This document shows, in pieces, positions 37,625-45,956 of a DNA stretch of 64,000 bases (positions are counted from its first letter, which is position 1; each line of letters opens with the position of its first letter). The translations under genes were made by a program, and so were the position numbers. This stretch comes from Cellulomonas alba. Its GTDB lineage: Bacteria; Actinomycetota; Actinomycetes; Actinomycetales; Cellulomonadaceae. Below the pieces are notes generated by a model. The model saw only the letters and a list, made by a program, of their open reading frames with translations, was not told where the DNA came from and did not search any database. Location of the stretch: assembly GCF_030362835.1 (NCBI RefSeq), contig NZ_JAUCGQ010000001.1, forward strand, positions 1,219,461-1,283,460. The letters run 5' to 3'.

Positions 37625-38452
37625 ATGACGACGCTCGAGGACGCGCTCGCCGGGCTCCAGCTCTGGCCGCACCACGTGGAGACCATCCGCCGCACCGCCG
37701 AGCACCTCGAGGCGCAGCCCGACGTCGTGGCCCTGCTGCTCGGCGGCTCGCTCGCGCACGGGTTCGCGATCGAGGGCTCCGACGTCGACATCGTCATCGT
37801 CGTCACCGAGGAGGAGTTCGCGCGGCGCGAGGCGTCGACGTCGTTGACGTTCCTCTCGCACGACCTCGCGACGTACGAGGGCGGGTACGTCGACGGGAAG
37901 TACGTGTCGCTCGAGTTCCTCCGCGACGTGGCGGACCGCGCCGGCGACGCGACCCGCTGGGGCTACGACAACGCCCGCATCGTGTTCACGCGCGACCCCG
38001 AGCTCGCCGACCTCCTCGCGCGCGTGGTCCGCTACCCCGCCGAGCGCGTCGCCGAGCGGCGGGAGCGCTTCGTCGCGCAGCTGCTCGCGTGGCGCTGGTA
38101 CCACGACCAGGGGTTCCAGAAGGGCGACCCGTACCTGCAGGGGATCTCGCTGAACCGGGTCGTCCTGTTCGCGTGCCGGCTGGTGCTCGTCGAGAACGCG
38201 ATGCTGTACCCGTTCCACAAGTGGGCGGTCCGCGTCACCGCCGGCGCGCCGAACCGGCCGGCCGCGCTGATGGACGACATCGCGGCGCTGTACGGCGACC
38301 CGACGCCGGCGCGCGTCGAGGCGCTCGTCAGCGGGCTGCTCGCGCACTACGGCATCGACGAGGCCGCGGCCGACCGCACGTGGGGCGCGTACTTCGTGCG
38401 CGACACCGAGCTGTCGTGGCGCGCCGGTCCCCCGCCGGTCGACGACCTCTGA
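37625..38452 (+). CDS. Nucleotidyltransferase domain protein
   Basis: Polymerase-beta-superfamily nucleotidyltransferase of unknown substrate. The signature VVALLLGGSLAHGFAIEGSD and VDIVIVV gives Gly-Ser and the two catalytic aspartates near residues 52-54. The C-terminal half is helical, with WRWYHDQGFQKGDPYLQGIS and NRVVLFACRLVLVENAMLYP. 275 residues. It is a single gene between PLDc_N (49 bp) and the convergent ccsB. A minor-nucleotide or small-molecule adenylyltransferase are the main options. Confidence 0.82.
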   Translation: MTTLEDALAGLQLWPHHVETIRRTAEHLEAQPDVVALLLGGSLAHGFAIEGSDVDIVIVVTEEEFARREASTSLTFLSHDLATYEGGYVDGKYVSLEFLRDVADRAGDATRWGYDNARIVFTRDPELADLLARVVRYPAERVAERRERFVAQLLAWRWYHDQGFQKGDPYLQGISLNRVVLFACRLVLVENAMLYPFHKWAVRVTAGAPNRPAALMDDIAALYGDPTPARVEALVSGLLAHYGIDEAAADRTWGAYFVRDTELSWRAGPPPVDDL

Positions 38453-38494
38453 CGCCCCCGCCGCGCGGCCGCGCGACCCCGGGCACGCGCCGGG

Positions 38495-39658
38495 TCAGAT
38501 GCCCGAGTAGCTGTGCTTGCCCGTGACGACCAGGTTGATGACCGTGAAGTTCATCAGCACGACCGCGTAGCCGACGTAGACGAAGTACGCCGCCTTGCGG
38601 CCCGTCCAGCCGCGGGTCGTGCGCGCGTGCAGGTACGCGGCGTAGACGACCCACGCGACGAACGTGCCGATCTCCTTGGGGTCCCAGCCCCAGTACCGGC
38701 CCCACGCGTGCTCGGCCCAGATCGAGCCGGCGATGAGCGTGAACGTCCAGAGCACGAAGCCGACCGCGTTGAGCCGGAACGAGAGAGCCTCGAGGTCGCG
38801 CGCCGTCGGGACCTGGTCGAGCCAGCCGAACCGGCGGCCCGTGATGCGCCACCCGGTCAGCGCGCGGCGCAGCCCGTCGACCGAGCGCCACGGCGTCACG
38901 AGGTGCGAGCGGCCCGTCTCGCGCGCGTCGCGCATCACCTGCAGCACCGCGGCGGCGAAGCCCACCGTGAAGATGCCGGTCGCCGTGATCGCGACGCCGA
39001 CGTGGATGACGAGCCAGTAGCTCTTCAGCGCGGGCTGCGTCGCCTCCGCCTGGACGTACAGCTTGTTGAGCGCCAACACGAGCGCGAGCACCGCGAACGC
39101 CATGACCACGACGCCGAGGAACGCGATGACGCGGCGGCGCTGCACGATCGCGAGCGCGGTTGTCGCGACGAAGACGCCGACCAGCGTGAACTCGTACATG
39201 TTCGCCGTCGGCCACCGGCCGGCCGCGACACCGCGCAGCACGATGCCGGCGAGCAGCAGCGCGATGCCGAGGTACGTGGTCGAGCGTGCGATGCCCTCGG
39301 CCTTCGCCGAGCGACCCGCGGCGGCCTGTGCGGACGAGCCGGCGATCGCCGACGTGGTCGGCGAGCCCGGCCGTGCGCCGACGTCCGCCGCGACGCGCGC
39401 CCCGCCGGACGCGGCACCGGCAGCGCTCGCGCCGACCCCGGCACCGACCGCGACCCGGTCCTGCGCCTCGACGTCCGCCCTGTCGTCCGCGACGGCGGCG
39501 TCATCGGCGACCTGCGCGCGTCCGGCCGCCGCGACGGCGGACCGACGGCCGGCACGGTCGGCGATGCGGGCGAGGTCCACGGCGTACGCGACCAGCGCGA
39601 TCGTGAAGGCCGTCGCGGCTGCCCAGACGAGCAGGGTGCTGAGGTTCCCGGTGCTCAT
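38495..39658 (-). CDS. ccsB: Cytochrome c biogenesis protein CcsB/CcsA family
   Basis: Membrane partner of ResB in system II cytochrome c maturation; carries haem to the outside and presents it to apocytochrome c. The Trp-rich haem motif WGRYWGWDPKEIG is visible near residues 320-332. About eight helices. Between the first helix (about 8-30) and the second lies an unusual 90-residue Ala/Asp/Gly-rich insert. ATG at 39656-39658 overlaps the resB stop. 387 residues. Last gene of the operon. Confidence 0.93.
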   Translation of the reverse strand: MSTGNLSTLLVWAAATAFTIALVAYAVDLARIADRAGRRSAVAAAGRAQVADDAAVADDRADVEAQDRVAVGAGVGASAAGAASGGARVAADVGARPGSPTTSAIAGSSAQAAAGRSAKAEGIARSTTYLGIALLLAGIVLRGVAAGRWPTANMYEFTLVGVFVATTALAIVQRRRVIAFLGVVVMAFAVLALVLALNKLYVQAEATQPALKSYWLVIHVGVAITATGIFTVGFAAAVLQVMRDARETGRSHLVTPWRSVDGLRRALTGWRITGRRFGWLDQVPTARDLEALSFRLNAVGFVLWTFTLIAGSIWAEHAWGRYWGWDPKEIGTFVAWVVYAAYLHARTTRGWTGRKAAYFVYVGYAVVLMNFTVINLVVTGKHSYSGI

Positions 39659-41535
39659 GTGCGCTCTCCTGGTCGGGGTCGTGCGTCGGGTGCTGCGTCG
39701 GGCCGTCCGTCACGCCGTGCGGCGGTGCGGGCGCCCGGGCGTGCGACCGGTCGTGGCGCGCGCGCCGGGGCCGGTCGCGCGGCCGGCTGGGGGGTCTGCC
39801 GTCCGGCGGCCGGTGGGGCCGCGGGTGGCGGTCCCGCTGCGGGCCCCTGACCGAGCACCGCCTCGAGCGTGCGGTCGAGCTCCCCCTGGAGCCCGACGTC
39901 GTCGCCGCGCGCCAGCCCGGCCGCGGTGACCACTGTAGGGCCGCCGTCGGCGCCGGGCACCGCGCGGACGAACAGCCGACGGCGCGGCGCGAACAGCGAC
40001 GCGGCGAGCCCTGCCAGCGCGCAGATCGCGAAGACGAGCACCCAGCCGAGCGTCGGGTCGTGGCGCAGGTCGAGAGCGGCGTACCGGTCGAGCCCGTGGA
40101 ACGTCACGGCACCGAGCCCGTCGGGCAGCTGCACCGTCTGGCCGGGCTTGAGGTAGAGCGTGACGGGCTGCCCGGAGGCGTCGACCGACTGCTTCATGCG
40201 CGCCTCGTCGAGCTCGTACACGTTCTGCGGCACGCCGGTGTCGAGGCCGAGGTTGCCGTGCCACACCGAGAGCACGAGCAGCGGGTCCTTGGGCTGCGGG
40301 TCGATCGACCGGTACGCCCCGATGGGCAGCTTCTGCGCGGTCGGCAGCAGGAAGCCGACGAGCCCGACCTGGTCCTGCGTGCCGCTGACGTCGGGGACCT
40401 TGACGACGCCCTTGGACGTGTAGACGTTGTCCTGCGGCAGGAACGGCACCGAGCCGCTGAACGCGAGCTTGCCCGACGCGTCCGTGACGTCGATCTGCGG
40501 CGCGTACCCGTTGCCCTGCAGGTAGACGTGCGCGCCGCCGGCGTCGAGCGGGTGGTTGACCTTGATCGTCTTCTGCTCGGGCCGCGCGCCCGGGTTCGTC
40601 AGCGTGACGTGGGCCGTGAAGTCCCGGGCCTCGAGCGTCGTCGAGTCGAACCGCGAGTCGAGGCCGTCGAGCGAGAGCGTGAACGGCACGAGCGTGCTCG
40701 CGCGGAAGAGCGTGCCCTGCTCGAACGTGTCGTACTCGGTGACGGCGTTCGCGAAGCCGTGGCCCTGCACGACGATCGCCTGGCCGCGGTAGTGCAGCAT
40801 CTGGCCGCTCGCGATCGACACGAGCAGCCCGACGAGCGCCAGGTGGAACAGCAGGTTGCCCGTCTCGCGCAGGTAGCCGCGCTCGGCCGAGACGGACCAG
40901 GTGCCCGCGCCCTCGTCGTGCACGTCGACCCGGTAGGTCCGCACGAACGGCAGCCAGGCCCACCCGCGCCGCAGGTGCGCCGCGGCGGCGGTCGCGACCT
41001 GCTCGGGCGGCTCGGTCGACGTGCCGCCGCCCTGCGCCGGGAAGCGGTCGAGGCGGCGCGGCGTGCGCGGCGGCCGACCGCGGACGCCGCCGAGGTGCAC
41101 CTTCGTCCGCGGCAGGATGCAGCCCACCAGCGAGACGAACAGCAGCAGGTAGATCGCCGAGAACCAGAACGACGAGTAGACGTTGAACATCTGCAGCCGG
41201 TCGAGCCACGGGCCGGAGGTCGGGTGGTTCGACAGGTAGGTGGCGACCTTCGCGGGGTCCTGCGCGCGCTGCGGCAGCACCGCGCCGGGCACGGCAGCGA
41301 CCGCGAGCAGCATGAGCAGGAGCAGCGCGACCCGCATGCTCGTGAGCTGCCGCCACGCCCAGCGGAGCCAGCCCACGAACCCGATCGCCGGGACGGCGAC
41401 CGGGGCGGACGGCGCGAGCGGCTCGGACGGTGCCGCCGTGGCGTCCGCGGGCGGAACGGTCTCGGTCTGCGCGGCCGACGTCCGATCGGTCTCCGCGAAC
41501 GCGTCCTGGAGCCCCTCGGGGCGGTAGCGCGCCAT
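39655..41535 (-). CDS. resB: Cytochrome c biogenesis protein ResB
   Basis: System II haem-handling membrane protein. Family features: an N-terminal helix at about 68-90 (MRVALLLLMLLAVAAVPGAV followed by LPQRAQDP), a second helix near WFSAIYLLLFVSLVGCILPR, a large outside domain and a last helix near residue 530. 626 residues, of which the last about 60 are a Pro/Ala/Arg-rich cytoplasmic tail. ATG at 41533-41535; its stop region abuts ccdA and overlaps ccsB. Confidence 0.93.
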   Translation of the reverse strand: MARYRPEGLQDAFAETDRTSAAQTETVPPADATAAPSEPLAPSAPVAVPAIGFVGWLRWAWRQLTSMRVALLLLMLLAVAAVPGAVLPQRAQDPAKVATYLSNHPTSGPWLDRLQMFNVYSSFWFSAIYLLLFVSLVGCILPRTKVHLGGVRGRPPRTPRRLDRFPAQGGGTSTEPPEQVATAAAAHLRRGWAWLPFVRTYRVDVHDEGAGTWSVSAERGYLRETGNLLFHLALVGLLVSIASGQMLHYRGQAIVVQGHGFANAVTEYDTFEQGTLFRASTLVPFTLSLDGLDSRFDSTTLEARDFTAHVTLTNPGARPEQKTIKVNHPLDAGGAHVYLQGNGYAPQIDVTDASGKLAFSGSVPFLPQDNVYTSKGVVKVPDVSGTQDQVGLVGFLLPTAQKLPIGAYRSIDPQPKDPLLVLSVWHGNLGLDTGVPQNVYELDEARMKQSVDASGQPVTLYLKPGQTVQLPDGLGAVTFHGLDRYAALDLRHDPTLGWVLVFAICALAGLAASLFAPRRRLFVRAVPGADGGPTVVTAAGLARGDDVGLQGELDRTLEAVLGQGPAAGPPPAAPPAAGRQTPQPAARPAPARAPRPVARPGARTAARRDGRPDAAPDARPRPGERT

Positions 41536-42362
41536 CAGACCACCGGCCGGAACGAGTCGGAGCCCGTCAGGAGCTGCTGCAGCCAGGCCGCCCAGTCGCC
41601 CCACACGCCGGTGACGAGCGCGAGGCCGAGCACGACGAGCAGCGCCCCGCCGAGCCGCATGATCGCGAGCCGGTGCCGCCGCAGGAACGCCATCATCCGC
41701 GCGGACGACTCGACGCCGAGCGCGACGAGCAGGAACGGCAGCCCGAGCCCGAGGCAGAACACGACCGCGAGGAGCGCGCCCCGGCCGGCCGAGCCGCCGT
41801 CGAGCGACAGCGTGAGGATAGCCGCGAGCGTCGGGCCGATGCACGGCGTCCAGCCGAGCCCGAACGTGACGCCGAGCAGAGGCGCGCCCCACAGGCCGGC
41901 GCGCGGTGCGAGGTGCAGGCGCTTCTCGCGCTGCAGGAACGGGACGAAGCCGAGGAACGCGAGGCCCATCAGGATCACGACCACGCCGAGCACGCGCTCG
42001 ATCACGTCCTGGTGCTCGACCAGCGCGCCGCCGATCGACCCCGCGAGCACGCCGTACGCCACGAACACGGCGGTGAACCCGAGCACGAACAGCCCGACGC
42101 CGAGCAGGACGCGCACCCGCGCGGGGTCACGCGTCGCGACCGCCGTGCCGCCGCCGCGGCCGCGGCCCGACCGGCTCCCGGCGGCGCCCGTCATGCCGCC
42201 GAGGAACCCGAGGTAGCCCGGGACGAGCGGCAGCACGCACGGCGACGCGAAGCTCACGACGCCCGCGAGGAGCGCGACGGGGACGGCCAGCAGCAGCGAC
42301 CCGGAGGCCGCCGTCGAGCCGAAGGCGTTCCCGACGTCCGCGAGCGCCGCGCCGCCCGTCAC
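41535..42362 (-). CDS. ccdA: CcdA-type thiol-disulfide transporter
   Basis: Polytopic membrane protein that moves reducing power from cytoplasmic thioredoxin to the outside for cytochrome c maturation. The two redox cysteines are Cys42 (FASPCVLPL) and Cys174 (GWTPCIGP). Six helices; a Gly/Arg-rich loop follows the first. GTG at 42360-42362 overlaps the resA stop. 275 residues. Works with ResA encoded just before it. Confidence 0.94.
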   Translation of the reverse strand: MTGGAALADVGNAFGSTAASGSLLLAVPVALLAGVVSFASPCVLPLVPGYLGFLGGMTGAAGSRSGRGRGGGTAVATRDPARVRVLLGVGLFVLGFTAVFVAYGVLAGSIGGALVEHQDVIERVLGVVVILMGLAFLGFVPFLQREKRLHLAPRAGLWGAPLLGVTFGLGWTPCIGPTLAAILTLSLDGGSAGRGALLAVVFCLGLGLPFLLVALGVESSARMMAFLRRHRLAIMRLGGALLVVLGLALVTGVWGDWAAWLQQLLTGSDSFRPVV

Positions 42363-42958
42363 TGCGCGGCCTCGCCCACGAGGCCGTCGAGGATCGAGCT
42401 CACGGTCGACGGGTCGGCGAGCCCGAGGATGCGCGCCGCGACGTCGCCCTGCTTGTCGAGGAACACGGTGGTCGGCACGGCGTTCACGGGCACGGTCCCC
42501 TGCAGGGCCGCGATCGCCGCCCCGCTCGTGTCGGCGATCGACGGGTACGGGATCGCGAACCGGCTCTGGAACGCCTGCGCGGCCCCCTGGGCGTCGGTGC
42601 CGTTGACGCCGACGAACTCGACGCCCTTGCTCTTGTACTCCGTCGCCGCCTTCGCCAGGTCCGGCGCCTCGGCGCGGCACGGCGGGCAGTTGGCGTACCA
42701 CGTGTTGACGACGACGACCTTGCCGCGCCAGTCGGCGACGTCGACCTTGGTGCCCTCGAAGTCGGTGCCGCTCAGCGCGACCGGGCCCTTGCGGTCGCCG
42801 ACCGGCCACGTCTTGGTCGAGCCGTCGCCCGACGTGTAGCCCTGGTTGACGACGTCCGCCGGGTTGCCGGCCTTGTGGCTCGTGGTCGTCGCGCAGCCCG
42901 CGAGCGCGAGCACGGCGACGAGCACCGGCGCGGCGGCGCGCAGCACGCGACGGCCCAC
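42359..42958 (-). CDS. ResA/TlpA-like thiol-disulfide oxidoreductase, lipoprotein
   Basis: Extracytoplasmic thioredoxin-fold reductant of apocytochrome c cysteines. Lipobox with Cys22 (ALAGC), active site Cys91-Pro-Pro-Cys94 in NTWYANCPPCRAE, and the conserved cis-proline region VNAVPTTVFLDKQG. 199 residues. GTG start at 42956-42958, one base after the phosphatase stop codon. Electrons come from CcdA. Confidence 0.92.
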   Translation of the reverse strand: MGRRVLRAAAPVLVAVLALAGCATTTSHKAGNPADVVNQGYTSGDGSTKTWPVGDRKGPVALSGTDFEGTKVDVADWRGKVVVVNTWYANCPPCRAEAPDLAKAATEYKSKGVEFVGVNGTDAQGAAQAFQSRFAIPYPSIADTSGAAIAALQGTVPVNAVPTTVFLDKQGDVAARILGLADPSTVSSILDGLVGEAAQ

Positions 42959-42959
42959 G

Positions 42960-43622
42960 TCAGGCCCCCGCCACGGTCGCGGCGCCCGGCAGCAGCGCGG
43001 CGGCCGGCTCGGAGTAGCCGAGGCCGACGAGCGCGTCGTCCTCGAACCGCAGGCTCGTCAGCGACGCGAGCGAGCACTGCCGCTTGCGCGGGTCGTGCCA
43101 CAGCCGACGGTTCTCGAGCGCGAGGCGCGTGACCCACACCGGCAGCTGGTGGCTGACGAGCACGGCCTCGTGGCCCGCCGCCTGGACGCGCGCCGCGTCG
43201 ACCGCGGCGAGCATGCGCGCGACCTGCTCCTGGTAGGGCTCGCCCCACGACGGGCGGAACGGGTTGCGCAGGTAGGGCCAGTGGCGGACGTGGCGCAGCG
43301 AGCCGTCGCCGACGCCGAACTTCATGCCCTGGAAGTGGTTCTCCGCCTCGAGCAGGCGCTCGTCGGTGCCGACCGGGAGCCCGAACGCGGCCGCGATGGG
43401 CGCCGCCGTCTCCTGCGCGCGCTGCAGCGGTGAGGCGATCACGGCGACGACGTCGCGCCGCGGCGAGCCCGTCTCGTCCTCGCCGGCGAGGTGCGTCGCG
43501 ACCCTCTCGGCCATGGCGACGCCCCGCTCCGAGAGGCGGTACCCGGGCAGCCGCCCGTACAGCAGGCCCTCGGGGTTGTGCACCTCGCCGTGGCGCAGCA
43601 GGTGGATCGTGGTCGCGACCAT
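42960..43622 (-). CDS. Histidine phosphatase family protein
   Basis: Phosphoglycerate-mutase-like phosphatase. The catalytic histidine is His11 in LLRHGEVHNPEG, with a second at VLVSHQLPV. 220 residues. Substrate unknown. It heads the cytochrome c operon, as the related gene does in mycobacteria (Rv0525 before the thioredoxin-like Rv0526, as recalled). Six bases before the ATG is GAGACT, a weak leaderless-type box. Confidence 0.88.
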   Translation of the reverse strand: MVATTIHLLRHGEVHNPEGLLYGRLPGYRLSERGVAMAERVATHLAGEDETGSPRRDVVAVIASPLQRAQETAAPIAAAFGLPVGTDERLLEAENHFQGMKFGVGDGSLRHVRHWPYLRNPFRPSWGEPYQEQVARMLAAVDAARVQAAGHEAVLVSHQLPVWVTRLALENRRLWHDPRKRQCSLASLTSLRFEDDALVGLGYSEPAAALLPGAATVAGA

Positions 43623-43670
43623 GGGCCCAGTCTCGCAAACGCTCCTGTGCGTCCCGGACGGAACAGGCGG

Positions 43671-44273
43671 CTACGCGTCGTGACCCGCGCCACCCGGCGC
43701 GGTGCCGGCGACCGCGGACTCGGCGGCGTCGACCGCGTCGCACGCCTCTGCGGCCACGGCGCACGCGCCCGTCGTCAGGTGTGTGCGCACGGCGTCCATC
43801 GCGTCGCCGAGCGCGGCGAACTGCGCAGGCGTCAGCACGTCGACGAGGTGGTCGCGCACGGACTGCACGTGGATCGGCGCCGCCTCGACGAGCACGCGCC
43901 AGCCCTGCTCCGTCATCGTGCAGTTCACGCCGCGCGCGTCCGACGCGCACTGCGCGCGCCCGACGAGCCCGCGCTCCTCCATGCGGCGGATCGTGTGCGT
44001 GAGGCGGCTGCGGGAGTGCGCGACGCCGTCGGCGAGCTCGGACATCCGCATGGTGCGGCCGGGCACCTCGGACAGGCGGACCAGCACCTCGTACTCGTGC
44101 GACGACAGGCCCGTGCGAACCGCGAGCTCGTGGTCGAGCGCGGCGAGCAGCAGCGCGGTGCCACCGCGGAACGCGCGCCAGTGCACCTGCTGCTCGGCGT
44201 CGAGCCACCCGCCGGGCGGCGTGGGCTCGGTGGCCGTCGCCGTGGTCGCGGTGTCGACCTGCGTCGTCGTCAT
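43671..44273 (-). CDS. MarR family transcriptional regulator
   Basis: Winged-helix repressor, 200 residues. The DNA-binding region is SSHEYEVLVRLSEVPGRTMR, MSELADGVAHSRSRLTHTIR and RMEERGLVGRAQ, with the wing SDARGVNCTMT. GGGAGGAG lies five bases before the ATG at 44271-44273. Divergent from the yceI gene; two palindromes in the 245-bp gap are probable binding sites. Two cysteines (QCAS, VNCT) near the wing could sense oxidants; that is conjecture. Confidence 0.9.
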   Translation of the reverse strand: MTTTQVDTATTATATEPTPPGGWLDAEQQVHWRAFRGGTALLLAALDHELAVRTGLSSHEYEVLVRLSEVPGRTMRMSELADGVAHSRSRLTHTIRRMEERGLVGRAQCASDARGVNCTMTEQGWRVLVEAAPIHVQSVRDHLVDVLTPAQFAALGDAMDAVRTHLTTGACAVAAEACDAVDAAESAVAGTAPGGAGHDA

Positions 44274-44398
44274 GACGTCTCCTCCCCCGTCCGGCCGGCG
44301 CTGTGGCGCGCGCTGCGCTCTCGCAGATGGTGCCTGGTTCCCGGGTGTCCGTGTGCTGATGTGCACAGTGTCGCGGTGTTGCGTGTCGTCGGCGAGTG

Positions 44399-44416
44399 TA
44401 GTACAACTTTGAACTA
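44399..44416. promoter_or_regulatory. Probable MarR operator 1
   Basis: TAGTACAACTTTGAACTA is a TAGTnCAAnnTTGnACTA palindrome, seven of nine base pairs symmetrical, in the shared marR/yceI promoter region. AT-rich against its surroundings. Confidence 0.6.
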
Positions 44417-44424
44417 TCGCGGTG

Positions 44425-44438
44425 GTTGACGCTTCAAC
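44425..44438. promoter_or_regulatory. Probable MarR operator 2
   Basis: GTTGACGCTTCAAC is a GTTGAnGCnTCAAC palindrome (12 of 14), nine bases after operator 1; the two centres are 24 bases apart, a little over two helical turns. It includes a TTGACG -35-like hexamer. Confidence 0.5.
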
Positions 44439-44518
44439 GAGTGCTCCCCGGAGCGCTCGGGACGAGTGCCGGCCCGACCGCACCGCCCACCGCACGAACC
44501 GACTCCCGGAGGCATCCG

Positions 44519-45082
44519 ATGACCGCCACCACCAGCACCGCCCTTCCCGCCGGCCTGACCACCGGCACGTACGCGATCGACGGCTCGCACACCGACGCCG
44601 CCTTCACCGTCCGCCACGCGGGCATCTCCAAGGTCCGCGGCACCGTCGCGGTCACCGAGGGCACCATCACGGTCGGCGAGGACCTCGCGTCGTCGTCCGT
44701 CTCCGTGGTCCTCGACCCCGCCACCGTCTCGACCGGCGACGCCAACCGCGACGGCCACCTCAAGAGCGGCGACTTCTTCGACGTCGAGAAGTTCGGCCAG
44801 TGGACGTTCGTCTCGACCGAGGTCCGCGAGGACGGCGGCGACTACGTGATCGCCGGCGACCTGACGATCCACGGCGTGACGCAGAACGTTGAGCTCGCGA
44901 CCGAGTTCGCCGGCACGGCCGTCGACCCGTTCGGCAACGCGCGTGCGGGCTTCGAGGCGTCCGTGACGATCTCGCGCAAGGACTTCGGCCTGACCTGGAA
45001 CGCGGCCCTCGAGGCCGGCGGCGTCCTCGTCTCGGACAAGGTCGTCATCACGCTCGACGTCTCGGCCATCAAGCAGGCCTGA
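44519..45082 (+). CDS. YceI family protein
   Basis: Lipocalin-like beta-barrel that binds isoprenoid-type lipids in family members. Family stretches: YAIDGSHTDAAFTVRHAGIS, the VRGTVAVTEGTITV strand pair, DANRDGHLKSGDFFDVEKF and GDLTIHGVTQNVEL. 187 residues, no signal peptide, so cytoplasmic. CGGAGG lies six bases before the ATG at 44519. Divergent from and probably repressed by the MarR regulator. An isoprenoid-quinone link is tempting given the men genes but unproven. Confidence 0.92.
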   Translation: MTATTSTALPAGLTTGTYAIDGSHTDAAFTVRHAGISKVRGTVAVTEGTITVGEDLASSSVSVVLDPATVSTGDANRDGHLKSGDFFDVEKFGQWTFVSTEVREDGGDYVIAGDLTIHGVTQNVELATEFAGTAVDPFGNARAGFEASVTISRKDFGLTWNAALEAGGVLVSDKVVITLDVSAIKQA

Positions 45083-45132
45083 CGCCGCGCCGGCTCGGCC
45101 GGACGACCGCGCGGGCACGACCCGCGACCGCC

Positions 45133-45175
45133 GCAGGGGCGGGACGCGCACCACGAGTGTGCGTCCCGCCCCTGC
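45133..45175. terminator. Bidirectional hairpin terminator
   Basis: 19-bp stem (45133-45151 and 45157-45175) with a single mismatch and a five-base loop, between the convergent yceI and rex genes. Confidence 0.85.
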
Positions 45176-45209
45176 GTCGTCCCCGCCCCCGCCCGAGCAG
45201 GCCCCGGAG

Positions 45210-45944
45210 TCAGGCGCCGGTGGCGCGGCGGTGGTCGTGGAACGCGAGGATCTGGAGCTCGCTCGCCACGTCGACGGCGCGGACGTCGACGTGCGGTGGG
45301 ACGCGCAGCGACCGCGGCGCGAACGTGAGGATGCCGACCACGCCCGCCTCGACCAGCGCGTCGCACACCTCCTGCGCGGCGGCCGCGGGCGTGGCGATGA
45401 GCCCGATCGACGCGTCGGTCGCCGCGACGATCGCGCGCAGCTCGTCGAGCGGCCGGACGACGAGGCCCGCCACGGTGGTGCCGACGACGGCCGGGTCGGC
45501 GTCCACGAGCCCGACGACGCCGAAGCCCCGGTCGGCGAACCCGCTGTAGTTCGCGAGGGCGTGGCCGAGGTTGCCGATGCCGACGATGACGACGCGCCGC
45601 TGCGTCGTCAGCCCCAGGGCCACCTCGACCTGCGACGACAGGTGCTCGACGTCGTACCCGACGCCGCGGCGACCGTACGAGCCGAGCCACGAGAGGTCCT
45701 TGCGCAGCTGCGCCGACCCGACGCCGGCGCGGTCCGCGAGCTCGTCGGACGACGTCGTCACGACGCCCTCCGCGGCGAGCGCGTGCAGCGCGCGGAGGTA
45801 CCCCGGCAGGCGGGCGACGGTCGCCGGCGGGATGCCGCGCCGGGCGCTCGCGCGCGCCGCGACGGGCTCGCGCTCGGGCGAGCTCCCTGCCATCGGCTGC
45901 GTGTCCACGTCGACCCCCACCGTCGGACCCGGCGCACCGGGCAC
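45210..45944 (-). CDS. rex: Redox-sensing transcriptional repressor Rex
   Basis: Repressor that senses the NADH/NAD ratio and controls respiratory genes. Winged-helix part: RLPGYLRALHALAAEGVVTT, AQLRKDLSWLGSYGRRGVGY; Rossmann part: VVIVGIGNLGHALANYSGF with the GxGxxG. The start GTG at 45942-45944 is chosen, not the in-frame GTG two codons upstream, because the TAGCCT box (45951-45956) abuts the upstream one and lies six bases before this one. 244 residues. Likely target in this window: the reductase-nuo operon. Confidence 0.93.
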   Translation of the reverse strand: MPGAPGPTVGVDVDTQPMAGSSPEREPVAARASARRGIPPATVARLPGYLRALHALAAEGVVTTSSDELADRAGVGSAQLRKDLSWLGSYGRRGVGYDVEHLSSQVEVALGLTTQRRVVIVGIGNLGHALANYSGFADRGFGVVGLVDADPAVVGTTVAGLVVRPLDELRAIVAATDASIGLIATPAAAAQEVCDALVEAGVVGILTFAPRSLRVPPHVDVRAVDVASELQILAFHDHRRATGA

Positions 45945-45950
45945 CCGCAC

Positions 45951-45956
45951 AGGCTA
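45951..45956 (-). promoter_or_regulatory. -10 box (TAGCCT) of rex, overlapping the glutaredoxin stop
   Basis: TAnnnT box six bases before the rex GTG. Its first three bases (TAG) are also the stop codon of the upstream glutaredoxin-like gene. Confidence 0.5.

Noticed and set aside
45948..45950. Upstream GTG as the rex start
   Set aside because: It directly abuts the TAGCCT box, so it would lie before the transcription start; the GTG six bases on fits.
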